54,253 nucleotides of DNA from Steroidobacteraceae bacterium. Lineage in GTDB: Bacteria; Pseudomonadota; Gammaproteobacteria; Steroidobacterales; Steroidobacteraceae. The notes beneath the pieces were generated by a model. The model searched no databases. It was given only the letters and a program-made list of their open reading frames with translations, and was not told the DNA's origin. The stretch is from contig JAHCAM010000018.1 of NCBI GenBank assembly GCA_019634895.1, forward strand, positions 1 to 54,253. Reading direction: 5' to 3'. Every line of letters starts with the position of its first letter. The first letter of the stretch is position 1. Shown here piece by piece: positions 47,266 to 54,253 of the stretch. The translations under genes and the position numbers were made by a program.

Positions 47266-47829
47266 GTGGCCGGAGTCGCGCAAGTGAGGGCGGAAACCGA
47301 GTCCGAGCGCGTGGCCCGGGCACGCGGCGGCGACGCCGGCGCCTTCGAGAGCCTTTACCGCGAGCATGTCGGGCGCGTCTACGGACTGTGCCTGCGGATG
47401 ACCGGGCAGCCGGCGGCGGCCGAGGACCTGACGCAGGACACCTTCGTCAGCGCCTGGAAGAGCCTGCCGGGCTATGAGGGCCGCAGCAGCTTCTCCACCT
47501 GGCTGCACCGCATCGCGGTCAACGCGGTGCTCGCAACGAGACGCAGCCCGCGGGGCCGGAACGAGACCAGCCTGACGGGCGAGGACGGAAACGACATGGA
47601 ACTGGTGGCCGAGGACGCGATGGACGAGGCGACGCCGATCGACCTGGAGCGGGCGATCGGCACGCTGCCCACCGGGGCCCGCGACATCGTCGTGCTGCAT
47701 GGCATCTACGGCTACAGCCACGAGGAGGCGGCCGGGATGCTCGGCGTCGCGGTCGGCACCTGCAAGGCGCAACTGCACCGCGCGCGGCAGCTGCTGCGCG
47801 AAAGGATGCGGATGGAGGCGGCGACATGA
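47266..47829 (+). CDS. ECF-family RNA polymerase sigma factor
   Basis: A 187-residue sigma-70 family protein containing only regions 2 and 4. Region 2: FESLYREHVGRVYGLCLRMTG, AEDLTQDTFVSAWKSLPGYEG, FSTWLHRIAVNAVL. Region 4: LPTGARDIVVLHGIYGYSHEEAAGMLGVAVGTCKAQLHRARQLL. GTG 47266 is supported by AGGGAG about 5 bases upstream. The next gene overlaps by ATGA and encodes a probable membrane anti-sigma factor. The trigger is unknown; the DUF4097 and AsmA-like neighbours suggest envelope-related stress. Confidence 0.93.
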   Translation: MAGVAQVRAETESERVARARGGDAGAFESLYREHVGRVYGLCLRMTGQPAAAEDLTQDTFVSAWKSLPGYEGRSSFSTWLHRIAVNAVLATRRSPRGRNETSLTGEDGNDMELVAEDAMDEATPIDLERAIGTLPTGARDIVVLHGIYGYSHEEAAGMLGVAVGTCKAQLHRARQLLRERMRMEAAT

Positions 47830-48413
47830 CCACGATTCCATTCGGGCCGCGGCGCGACGACGACGCACTCATGGCGAAGGTGGCGGAACTGCCGAAGGAC
47901 GTCGCGCCGTCGCGCGACCTGTGGCCCGGCATCGCGGCGCGCCTCGGCGAGGAACGCCGCGCAACCGCATCGCGCGGCATGGGCTGGCCGGCGGCGCTCG
48001 CGGCGGGATTGCTGGTCGCGTCGGTCTCGGCGCTGCTGACCTGGGGCCTGGTGCGCGAATCGCGCACGCCGCCGGATGCGGAAGTGCTGGCCGGCGGCAC
48101 GGTCGCGCCCGCGGATATCCGGCCCGTGAGCTATGGGGCGAATTCCGCGCTCGGCGCCGACCAGCTCGCCGCGCGCGACGCGCTGCTGGCGGAGTTCCAG
48201 GCGCGGGTCGCGCGGCTGGCGCCCGAGACGCGGGAGTCGGTGCTCGCCAACCTCGCGATCATCCAGAAGGCGGCCGACGAGATCGATGCCGCGCTCGCGC
48301 GCGACCCGGCGAGCGGGCTGCTGAACGAGCTGCTGGTCGGGACGTACCAGCAGGAACTGCAACTGTATTCGAAGGTCGTCACCGCGCGTGACGGCACCAC
48401 GAGGAGGACCTGA
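47826..48413 (+). CDS. Putative transmembrane anti-sigma factor
   Basis: A 195-residue protein with an N-terminal cytoplasmic segment of about 52 residues (DDDALMAKVAELPKDVAPSRDLWPGIAARL), one transmembrane helix near 53-72 (WPAALAAGLLVASVSALLTW), and a helical periplasmic domain. No zinc-binding HxxxCxxC motif is present, so it is not a ZAS-type anti-sigma. Role inferred from topology and from the ATGA overlap with the sigma gene. Confidence 0.75.
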   Translation: MTTIPFGPRRDDDALMAKVAELPKDVAPSRDLWPGIAARLGEERRATASRGMGWPAALAAGLLVASVSALLTWGLVRESRTPPDAEVLAGGTVAPADIRPVSYGANSALGADQLAARDALLAEFQARVARLAPETRESVLANLAIIQKAADEIDAALARDPASGLLNELLVGTYQQELQLYSKVVTARDGTTRRT

Positions 48414-48414
48414 C

Positions 48415-49314
48415 ATGACGATTCGCATTGCCCTGCTGGCGGCCGCGACGCTCGCGGCCCTGTCGCAGCCCGCGCTCGCCGCGCAGAACATCAGCAAGCG
48501 CGCGACGGTCGCCGCCGACGTGCTCGTGGACGTGGAGAACGTCCAGGGCCGGGTGGACATCACGGCCTGGGACCGCAACGAGGTCGAGCTCACCGCGGTG
48601 CTGCAGAGCGACAAGGACCAGCTCGAGTACGAGGCGACCGGGACCACGGTGCGCGTGAAGGTCACGCGGCCGGACCGCAAGTTCCGCGGCGAGGACGAGG
48701 ACGACGCGATCCTGACCCTGCGCGTGCCGAGGGGCGCGCGGCTCGAGGTGGACACGGTGAGCGCCGACATCAAGGTCGACGGCATCCGCGGCGAGCAGCG
48801 CATCGGCACCGTGAGCGGCGCACTGCGCACCCAGGCCTTCGACGAGGCAGTCGAGGTGCGCGCCGTGTCCGGCGACATCACGGTCGCGGGCAGCGGCGGC
48901 AAGGCCGCGGTGCGCGCGGAGAGCGTGAGCGGCACCACGGTCGTGGACGGCATCCGCGGCGGCTTCGAGGGCAAGACGGTCAGCGGCGACCTGCGGGTGA
49001 CCGTCGAGGACGCGGCCCGCCTCCGCCTCGGCACGGTCTCCGGCAGCATCCGCGCCCAGGCCGGACTGGCCGCCGACGCGCGCGCGGAACTGAATTCCAT
49101 CAGCGGCGAGATCGATCTGAGGATCAAGCCGCCGATCAACGCGGAATTCGAGATCGAGTCCTTCAGCGGCGACATCGAGAGCTGCTTCGGCGGCAAGGCA
49201 CGCGCCCGCAGCAAGTACGGCCCGGGCAGCGAGCTGCGCATGACGCAGGGCAGCGGCAGCGCCCGCGTGCGCATCAAGTCCCTGAGCGGCGATATCGACG
49301 TCTGCGACCGTTGA
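48415..49314 (+). CDS. DUF4097 family beta-strand repeat protein, exported
   Basis: A 299-residue protein. Signal peptide to about residue 22 (QPALAAQ), then repeated strands of the form VSG-x-I/L (DTVSADIKVDGI, GTVSGALRTQ, AVSGDITVAG, SVSGTTVVDGI, TVSGDLRV, TVSGSIRAQ, SISGEIDLRI), a parallel beta-helix-like layout as in DUF4097 proteins. Function is not established; many lie next to ECF sigma/anti-sigma genes as here. ATG 48415 has GGAGG 7 bases upstream; it starts 1 base after the anti-sigma stop. Two cysteines (FGGK region and VCDR) may form a disulfide. Confidence 0.85.
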   Translation: MTIRIALLAAATLAALSQPALAAQNISKRATVAADVLVDVENVQGRVDITAWDRNEVELTAVLQSDKDQLEYEATGTTVRVKVTRPDRKFRGEDEDDAILTLRVPRGARLEVDTVSADIKVDGIRGEQRIGTVSGALRTQAFDEAVEVRAVSGDITVAGSGGKAAVRAESVSGTTVVDGIRGGFEGKTVSGDLRVTVEDAARLRLGTVSGSIRAQAGLAADARAELNSISGEIDLRIKPPINAEFEIESFSGDIESCFGGKARARSKYGPGSELRMTQGSGSARVRIKSLSGDIDVCDR

Positions 49315-49344
49315 TAGAATCCGGGAGTCCCCCTGGGCTCCCGG
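49315..49344 (+). promoter_or_regulatory. Leader hairpin and -10-like box before the AsmA-like gene
   Basis: TAGAAT at 49315-49320 is followed at once by an inverted repeat, CCGGGAG (49321-49327) and CTCCCGG (49338-49344), ending 4 bases before the ATG. No separate ribosome-binding site is seen, so the hairpin may cover the start region. It could also serve as a weak terminator for the sigma operon, but lacks a T tract. Confidence 0.4.
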
Positions 49345-49348
49345 GTTC

Positions 49349-50629
49349 ATGCGGCTGAAAAGACCCCTCGTCACCATCCCGGCCGCCATCGCGATCCTCG
49401 CGCTGGCGGCCTTGCTGTTGGTCACCCTGGGCGCGCGTACGCCCTGGGCGCGCCGCATGGCCGGCGATTGGGTCACGGAGGCGACGGGCCTGCCCGCCAG
49501 CATCGAGCGGCTGCACATCGGGTTCCTGCCGCGGCCCGCACTCGAGATCGGCGGATTCGCGCTGGCGCAGCCGCAGGGATTCGGCCCTGGCCGCATCCTC
49601 GAGATCGGCGAGGCGCGCCTCCAACTGCCCTGGGGAAGTCTCTTCGGCGGCACGGCGCTCGACTCCGTCGCGGTTGCGGACGCCGTCCTGCGTCCCGCAC
49701 TGGATTCCACCGGCCGCGACAACTGGACGGGGCTGATCGAGCGGCTGGCCGAGCTCGGCGGCGAAGGCGAGGCCACCTGGTCGATCGCGGAAGTCGCCCT
49801 CGAGCGCGGCGCGCTCGAGTACGAGGACGCGGCCGCGGCGACGGCCTGGCGCCTGACGGCGATCACCGTCGTTGCCAGCGACATTGCGCCGCGCGCGGAT
49901 TTCCCGCTGGAACTGCGGCTGGCCGGAGTCGCCGGTCCCAACACCTTTCATTTCGCGGCCAACGGGACGGCGCAGCTCGATCCCGACGCGGGGCGCTATC
50001 GTGCAAGCGTCCTCGGCATGCGCGGCTGGGCGGGCGGTGATCCGCTGCCGTTGGCCGGCATCGAGCTCAACGGCCGCCTCGAGTCCCTGTCCTGGGCGAC
50101 GGCATCGAGTTCGGGCGCCTTTCGCGGCGGCTCCTTCAACCTGGCCGGCGTACCCGGGGCTTTCGACGGTGAATTTCGGCTCGGCGAGGACGCCGCCCGG
50201 GTGAACCTGCGCGTCCGGACGGATGCCTTCGCGCCCCGCGCGCCGGCGGTGGCTTTCGGCCGCCCGTTGCCGGCGACCGCGGACCCGCGGGCCTTCGGCG
50301 CAGTCCAGGCGACGTTCACGGCGACGCTGGAGGACGGCGTGCTGCGCCTCGACCCGATCGAAGCGCAACTCGACGACACGAAGATCACCGGCCGCATCGT
50401 GCCGCAGCAGCGCTTCATCCGATTGAGCGCCGACCGCATCGACCTCGACCGCTACCTGGCACCGGAGGAGGCGACACGCAAGGAGCAGAAGGCGACGCTG
50501 GAATCGGTGGTTGCAGGCCTGCGCGAGCTCGACGTCGACGCCGAGATCCGCATCGAGGAGGCCAGGGCCGCCGGCGCCAGGCTGCGCGACGCCGTGCTGC
50601 GCATCGAACGGCGGACAGCCGGACCGTGA
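49349..50629 (+). CDS. AsmA-family protein (short form)
   Basis: A 426-residue protein with one N-terminal membrane helix (PAAIAILALAALLLVTLGAR, about 11-30) followed by a large periplasmic domain. TGLPASIERLHIGFLPRPALEIGGFAL is the conserved AsmA N-terminal beta element, a chorein-like groove of proteins linked to phospholipid transport and outer-membrane assembly. The E. coli AsmA is 617 residues; this one ends earlier, just before mutY. It precedes mutY and yggX as in Pseudomonas. Its TGA overlaps the mutY GTG. Confidence 0.82.
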   Translation: MRLKRPLVTIPAAIAILALAALLLVTLGARTPWARRMAGDWVTEATGLPASIERLHIGFLPRPALEIGGFALAQPQGFGPGRILEIGEARLQLPWGSLFGGTALDSVAVADAVLRPALDSTGRDNWTGLIERLAELGGEGEATWSIAEVALERGALEYEDAAAATAWRLTAITVVASDIAPRADFPLELRLAGVAGPNTFHFAANGTAQLDPDAGRYRASVLGMRGWAGGDPLPLAGIELNGRLESLSWATASSSGAFRGGSFNLAGVPGAFDGEFRLGEDAARVNLRVRTDAFAPRAPAVAFGRPLPATADPRAFGAVQATFTATLEDGVLRLDPIEAQLDDTKITGRIVPQQRFIRLSADRIDLDRYLAPEEATRKEQKATLESVVAGLRELDVDAEIRIEEARAAGARLRDAVLRIERRTAGP

Positions 50630-51777
50630 CGCCCGCACCGCAGAATATTGCCGCGAAGCTGCTGCCGTGGTTCCGCCGGCACGGGCGCCACGACCTTCCG
50701 TGGCAGCGCGATCCGACGCCGTACCGCGTCTGGGTCTCGGAGGTGATGCTCCAGCAGACCCAGGTCGCGACCGTGATTCCCTACTACGAGCGCTTCCTGC
50801 GCCGCTTCCCGGATGCGCAGTCGCTGGCCTCGGCGCGCCTGGACGAAGTGCTCGGCCTGTGGGCCGGCCTCGGCTATTACGCCCGCGGGCGCAATCTGCA
50901 CCGCGCCGCGCGCGAGGTCGTCGCGCGCCATGGCGGGCGGTTGCCGCAGACGCTCGAGGCACTCATCGCGCTGCCCGGCATCGGTCGCTCGACGGCGGGC
51001 GCGATCCTGGCGATTGCGCACGGCGCGCGGCATCCGATCCTGGACGGCAACGTCAAGCGCGTGCTCGCGCGCCTTTTCCTGGTGCGCGAGCCGCCGGACG
51101 CGGCCGGCGCCGTGCTGTGGGCGCTCGCGGGGCGATGCACGCCTGCTGCGCATGTCGCGGAGTACACGCAGGCGATCATGGACCTGGGCGCAACGGTCTG
51201 CATGCGCCGGCAGCCGGCCTGCGGGAGCTGTCCGCTGCGCCGGGACTGCGCCGCGCATGCCGCTGGCCTCGAGGAAGAACTGCCGCTGCGGCGCAAGCAG
51301 GGTCCGCGCCCGCTGCGCCGTACGCACATGGTCTTCGTGCGCAGCGGCGACCGCGTCCTGATGCATCGTCGCCCGCCGCAGGGCATCTGGGGTGGATTGT
51401 GGGCGCCGCCCGAGTTCGCCGGCGCGCGCGCGGCGCGGCGCTGGTGCGCTGCGCTGGCCAGGGACGTCGCGCCGCGCCGCCTGCCCGCGTTGCGGCACTC
51501 CTTCACCCACTTCGAGCTCGACATCTCGCCGTGGCTGCTCGAGGTTTCACACCAGCGCCGCTTGCCCGCACCGCGCGGCGAGCGCTGGCTGGCTGCCGAT
51601 GGCCGCGTCGGCGTCCCTGCGCCCGTGGCAAAATTGCTGGCCGCCGGCCTGCCCGCGGGCGCCGGTGCCAAGGAGTCCGCGAATGGCGAGGATGGTGAAC
51701 TGCGTGCTGCTCGGCCGCGAGGCCGAAGGCCTCGATCGCGCGCCGTATCCCGGGGAGCTGGGTCAGCGCATCCTTGA
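50626..51777 (+). CDS. mutY: Adenine DNA glycosylase MutY
   Basis: A 383-residue glycosylase removing A opposite 8-oxoG. Glu39 in [12 protein letters not shown], the helix-hairpin-helix [13 protein letters not shown], catalytic Asp140 in ILDGNVKRV, and the [4Fe-4S] cysteines 192, 199, 202 and 208 (spacing 6-2-5) are intact. The C-terminal NUDIX-like recognition domain includes [16 protein letters not shown] 50626 overlaps the AsmA stop (GTGA). After about residue 345 the tail is Gly/Arg-rich and reads out of frame into yggX for 95 bases, unlike typical MutY ends. Confidence 0.95.
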   Translation: MTPAPQNIAAKLLPWFRRHGRHDLPWQRDPTPYRVWVSEVMLQQTQVATVIPYYERFLRRFPDAQSLASARLDEVLGLWAGLGYYARGRNLHRAAREVVARHGGRLPQTLEALIALPGIGRSTAGAILAIAHGARHPILDGNVKRVLARLFLVREPPDAAGAVLWALAGRCTPAAHVAEYTQAIMDLGATVCMRRQPACGSCPLRRDCAAHAAGLEEELPLRRKQGPRPLRRTHMVFVRSGDRVLMHRRPPQGIWGGLWAPPEFAGARAARRWCAALARDVAPRRLPALRHSFTHFELDISPWLLEVSHQRRLPAPRGERWLAADGRVGVPAPVAKLLAAGLPAGAGAKESANGEDGELRAARPRGRRPRSRAVSRGAGSAHP

Positions 51778-51952
51778 GAACGTGTCGAAGGAAGCCTGGC
51801 GCAAGTGGCTCGCGCACCAGACCATGCTGATCAACGAGTACCGGCTCGTGGCCTTCGAGCCGAAGGCCCGCCAGTTCCTCGCGGGTGAGATGGAGAAGTT
51901 CTTCTTCGGCGCCGGCTCGAAGCCGCCCGAAGGGTTCGTCGACCCGGCGTGA
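51683..51952 (+). CDS. yggX: Fe(2+)-trafficking protein YggX
   Basis: An 89-residue small protein that helps protect Fe-S clusters and handle iron under oxidative stress. [20 protein letters not shown] includes the conserved Cys7; [21 protein letters not shown] and [17 protein letters not shown] are family signatures. ATG 51683 has AAGGAG 7 bases upstream. It is encoded in another frame overlapping the last 95 bases of mutY. MutY holds an Fe-S cluster, giving the pairing a logic. Confidence 0.96.
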   Translation: MARMVNCVLLGREAEGLDRAPYPGELGQRILENVSKEAWRKWLAHQTMLINEYRLVAFEPKARQFLAGEMEKFFFGAGSKPPEGFVDPA

Positions 51953-51983
51953 GCAAGCCCGGACTCCGGCCAGGACGCGGGCC

Positions 51984-54010
51984 ATGAAGGACAGCCGCCT
52001 GCTGGCGCTCCTGGGCCAGGGACATGCGGCCCGGCAGCAGGGCCGCGCGGACGAAGCGCTGCGGCACTATCGCGCGGCGATCGAATTCGATCCCGGCAGC
52101 GCCGAGGCCCACACGGTCTACGGACTGCTGCTGCTGCTGGTCGATCGCGCCGCCGAGGCAGAAGCGCCGCTGCGGCGTGCGATGGCACTCGACCCGTCCC
52201 GGGCCGAGTGCCGCATCAACTTCGCGCGCTGGCTCGTGCACCAGGGCGAGCTGGAGCAGGCCGCCGCGCTCGTGGCAGGCGTCACGCGGGAGCAGCCGTC
52301 CTCGTGGTGGGCCTGGGACCGGCTGGGGGACATCGAAGTCCGTCGCGGCCGCTACGGCGAGGCGGCGGCGCATTTTGCGCAGGCGGCCAGGCTGCGTGCG
52401 GACGACCCGGCCGTGCACTTCAAGTGGGCGCGGGCCTGCTTCGATGCCGGCCGGCACATGGAAGCCCTGCAGATACTCGAGACGGCGGGACGCCTCGCGC
52501 CACGGCAGGAGAGCATCCTGCGGCTGCGCACCGAGATCTTCCAGGCGATGACCGAATGGGTGGCGCTCGGCCAGGCCGCGAAGGAATGGATCGAGGTGCG
52601 ACCGGAGAGCTGGGAGGCCTGGCGCTGCCTCTCGAAGGCGCAGCTCGAGACCGGCTACCTGCGCCAGGCCATGGAGACCTGGCGCAAGTCGCTGGAGCTC
52701 GGCGGACGCGATGCCGACGCGCTCGCGACCTACGGGCGGCTGTGCCTGTCCGCGATGGAATACGGGGCCGCCGCGCGAGCCTTCGACGAAGCCGCGGCGC
52801 TCGATGCCGGCAACAGTCACCTGCTGTCCGGCAGGGCCGTGCTGTTCATGTTCACCGGCCGCTTCGACGAGGCGCGCGACTGCTGCCGCCGCGCCATCGC
52901 CGCAAACCCGCGCGACGCGGACGCCTGGAAGCTGCTGGTGCAGCTTTGCCGCGGGCGGCTGGACGCAGAGGAATTCCGCAGGCTCGAGGCGCTTGCCGAG
53001 GATCCGGCCGTTCGCGAGGAAGACCGCGTCACAGCCACATTCGCGCTGGCCGATAGCCTCGATGCACAGGGCGATACCGGGCGGGCATTCGCGACCTGGC
53101 AGCGGGCCAATGCGCGCGCGCGCGAGCGCGCGGGTGCACAGGGCGTGTACGACCCGGCCGTGCGCGAGGCTCAGACGGACGAGCTGATCACGCTGTTCGA
53201 CCGGATCGTCGGGGGCGCGGAAGACAACGCGTCGCCGATGCCCGTCTTCATCGTCGGCATGCCGCGTTCCGGGACCACGCTGATCGAGAGCGTCATCGGC
53301 GCGCATTCAAGGGTGTTCGCCTGTGGCGAGCGGATGCAGATGCGCTGGATCCTGCAGGAATACCTCGACGAGCGCCGGCGCCAGCCGGAAAGCGCGATTC
53401 CGGAGGAGACCTGGCAACGCTGGCGCAGCTTCTACTGGCGCGAAATTCCCGAGCTGCGCGGCGCCTCGGCCGTCACCGACAAGAATCCCTGGAATTTCGA
53501 TGCGATCGGGCTGATCCTGCGCGTGTTCCCGCGGGCCCGGATCATCCACGTGCGCCGCGATCCCGTCGAGACCGCATTCTCGATCTTCCGCAACCAGTTC
53601 TCGCGGCTCACGACCTTCACGCACGAACTCGCGGACATCGCACATTACTATGGCGAGTACGCGCGCCTGATGGCCCACTGGGAGCGCGTCGCCGCGGGGC
53701 GGTTCACGACGATACGCTACGAGGAGTTCCTCGGCCGCTTCGATGCCGCTGCGCCGGAAGTCCTGGCCGCCTGCGGGCTCGAGTGGGAACCCGCCTGCGG
53801 GCGGTACTGGGCCGCCGATCGCGTGATCGCGACCATGAGCGCGGTGCAGGCCCGAAAGCCCCCCGGATCGCCCTCCGGCCGGGCATCCGCTTATGTCCCG
53901 CAGCTCGAGCCGCTCGCGCAGGCGCTCGCCGCCGCCGGCGTGGACCTCGTGACCGGCGCTTCCTTGACGGGCGCCGAGCGGCCCCGGTCTAATACGCAGC
54001 CCCCGCATAC

Positions 54011-54020
<10 letters not shown>
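51984..54020 (+). CDS. TPR-domain sulfotransferase
   Basis: A 678-residue fusion. Residues 1 to about 390 are TPR repeats (ARQQGRADEALRHYRAAIE and others). Residues about 417-640 are a PAPS-dependent sulfotransferase: 5'-phosphosulfate loop FIVGMPRSGTTLIES (near 419-433), 3'-phosphate segment RIIHVRRDPVETAFSIF (near 518-534). It would move sulfate to a protein, peptide or polymer held by the TPRs; substrate unknown. ATG 51984 has AGGA about 9 bases upstream. The TAG stop (54018-54020) lies inside the tRNA-Phe gene. Confidence 0.88.
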
Positions 54021-54086
<66 letters not shown>

Positions 54087-54117
54087 CTCCCTGCTTTCAG
54101 AAGCCGCGAATCCGGAA

Positions 54118-54253
54118 TCAGGACGCGCTTTCGCGCGCCGGCAGGAACCGGCTGTTGCGCAGCAGCGCCGCCGAGACCAGCGACACCACGATGCCCACCG
54201 GGAAGATCTCGACGAAAGTGATCGGCAGCCGGATCAATGGATTCGCATACTGC
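54118..54253 (-). CDS. DUF4199-like membrane protein, C-terminal fragment
   Basis: The last 44 codons of a gene entering from the right edge. The reading YANPLIRLPITFVEIFPVG followed by IVVSLVSAALLRNSRFLP has the hydrophobic helix and EIFPVG-x-VSL-x-SA pattern that I associate with the C-terminus of DUF4199 proteins. The stop is at 54120-54118. The call is from a short fragment and could be wrong. Confidence 0.5.
   Translation of the reverse strand, partial: QYANPLIRLPITFVEIFPVGIVVSLVSAALLRNSRFLPARESAS

Overview
The window is a G+C-rich (roughly two thirds or more by eye), gene-dense bacterial chromosome segment. It looks like a gammaproteobacterium. The evidence is a sigma-32 type RpoH encoded after ftsY-ftsE-ftsX, the order rsmD-coaD-mutM, the blocks rpmB-rpmG-radC-dut and asmA-mutY-yggX, and two TonB-dependent receptors. 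The organisation and the many near-leaderless starts resemble Xanthomonadales, Nevskiales or Steroidobacter-like lineages, but I cannot fix the family from sequence alone. No phage, insertion sequence with transposase, or CRISPR array was seen.

Layout. 1-4242 (minus): MATE transporter (cut by the window edge), M48/TPR lipoprotein protease, glutaryl-CoA dehydrogenase and two tandem paralogous lipoproteins. 4353-5639 (plus): ACT-domain malic enzyme. 5640-5691: perfect 22-bp inverted repeat. 5688-9254 (minus): rpoH, ftsX, ftsE, ftsY, with a CIRCE-like operator and a sigma-E-like promoter before rpoH. 9280-11325 (minus): VolA/Pla-1 type lipase lipoprotein. 11443-12557 (plus): rsmD, coaD. 12568-15682 (minus): mutM and a TonB-dependent receptor. 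15769-16927 (minus): rpmG, rpmB, radC. 17027 (plus): dut. 17485-18847 (minus): DUF4124 protein, pyrE. 18899-21590 (plus): exonuclease III, AmpG, MarC. 21587-21681: second, longer copy of the palindromic element. 21678-25108 (minus): trmB, an FMN hydroxyacid dehydrogenase, a FAD dehydrogenase. 25248-26447 (plus): CsgG/SH3 protein and tRNA-Gly(CCC).

26554-31973 (minus) is a tightly coupled stress/efflux operon: BigR-like ArsR repressor, DUF2892 membrane protein, RND adaptor, RND pump, then Dps. 32110-33266 (plus): cdd and deoC. 33267-39619 (minus): a TonB receptor followed, after a strong terminator, by three genes including two repeat-plus-2OG-Fe(II) oxygenase fusions. 40018-42071 (plus): deoA, deoD. 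41971-44015 (minus): rhlE, yebC. 44063-46084 (plus): esterase, apt, MTA/SAH-nucleosidase-like protein. 46053-47141 (minus): FabH-like synthase. 47266-49314 (plus): ECF sigma factor, putative anti-sigma, DUF4097 protein. 49349-51952 (plus): AsmA-like, mutY, yggX. 51984-54086: TPR-sulfotransferase whose stop codon lies inside tRNA-Phe. 54118-end (minus): fragment of a DUF4199-like membrane protein.

How it fits together. Much of the window is housekeeping: division and heat shock, ribosome, DNA repair by MutM, MutY and Xth, and nucleotide metabolism by pyrE, dut, cdd, deoC, deoA, deoD and apt. The accessory interest is in the persulfide-sensor/RND/Dps operon, the TonB-receptor/dioxygenase cluster, the stop-codon-donating palindromic elements at the ends of convergent genes, and the rpoH control region.
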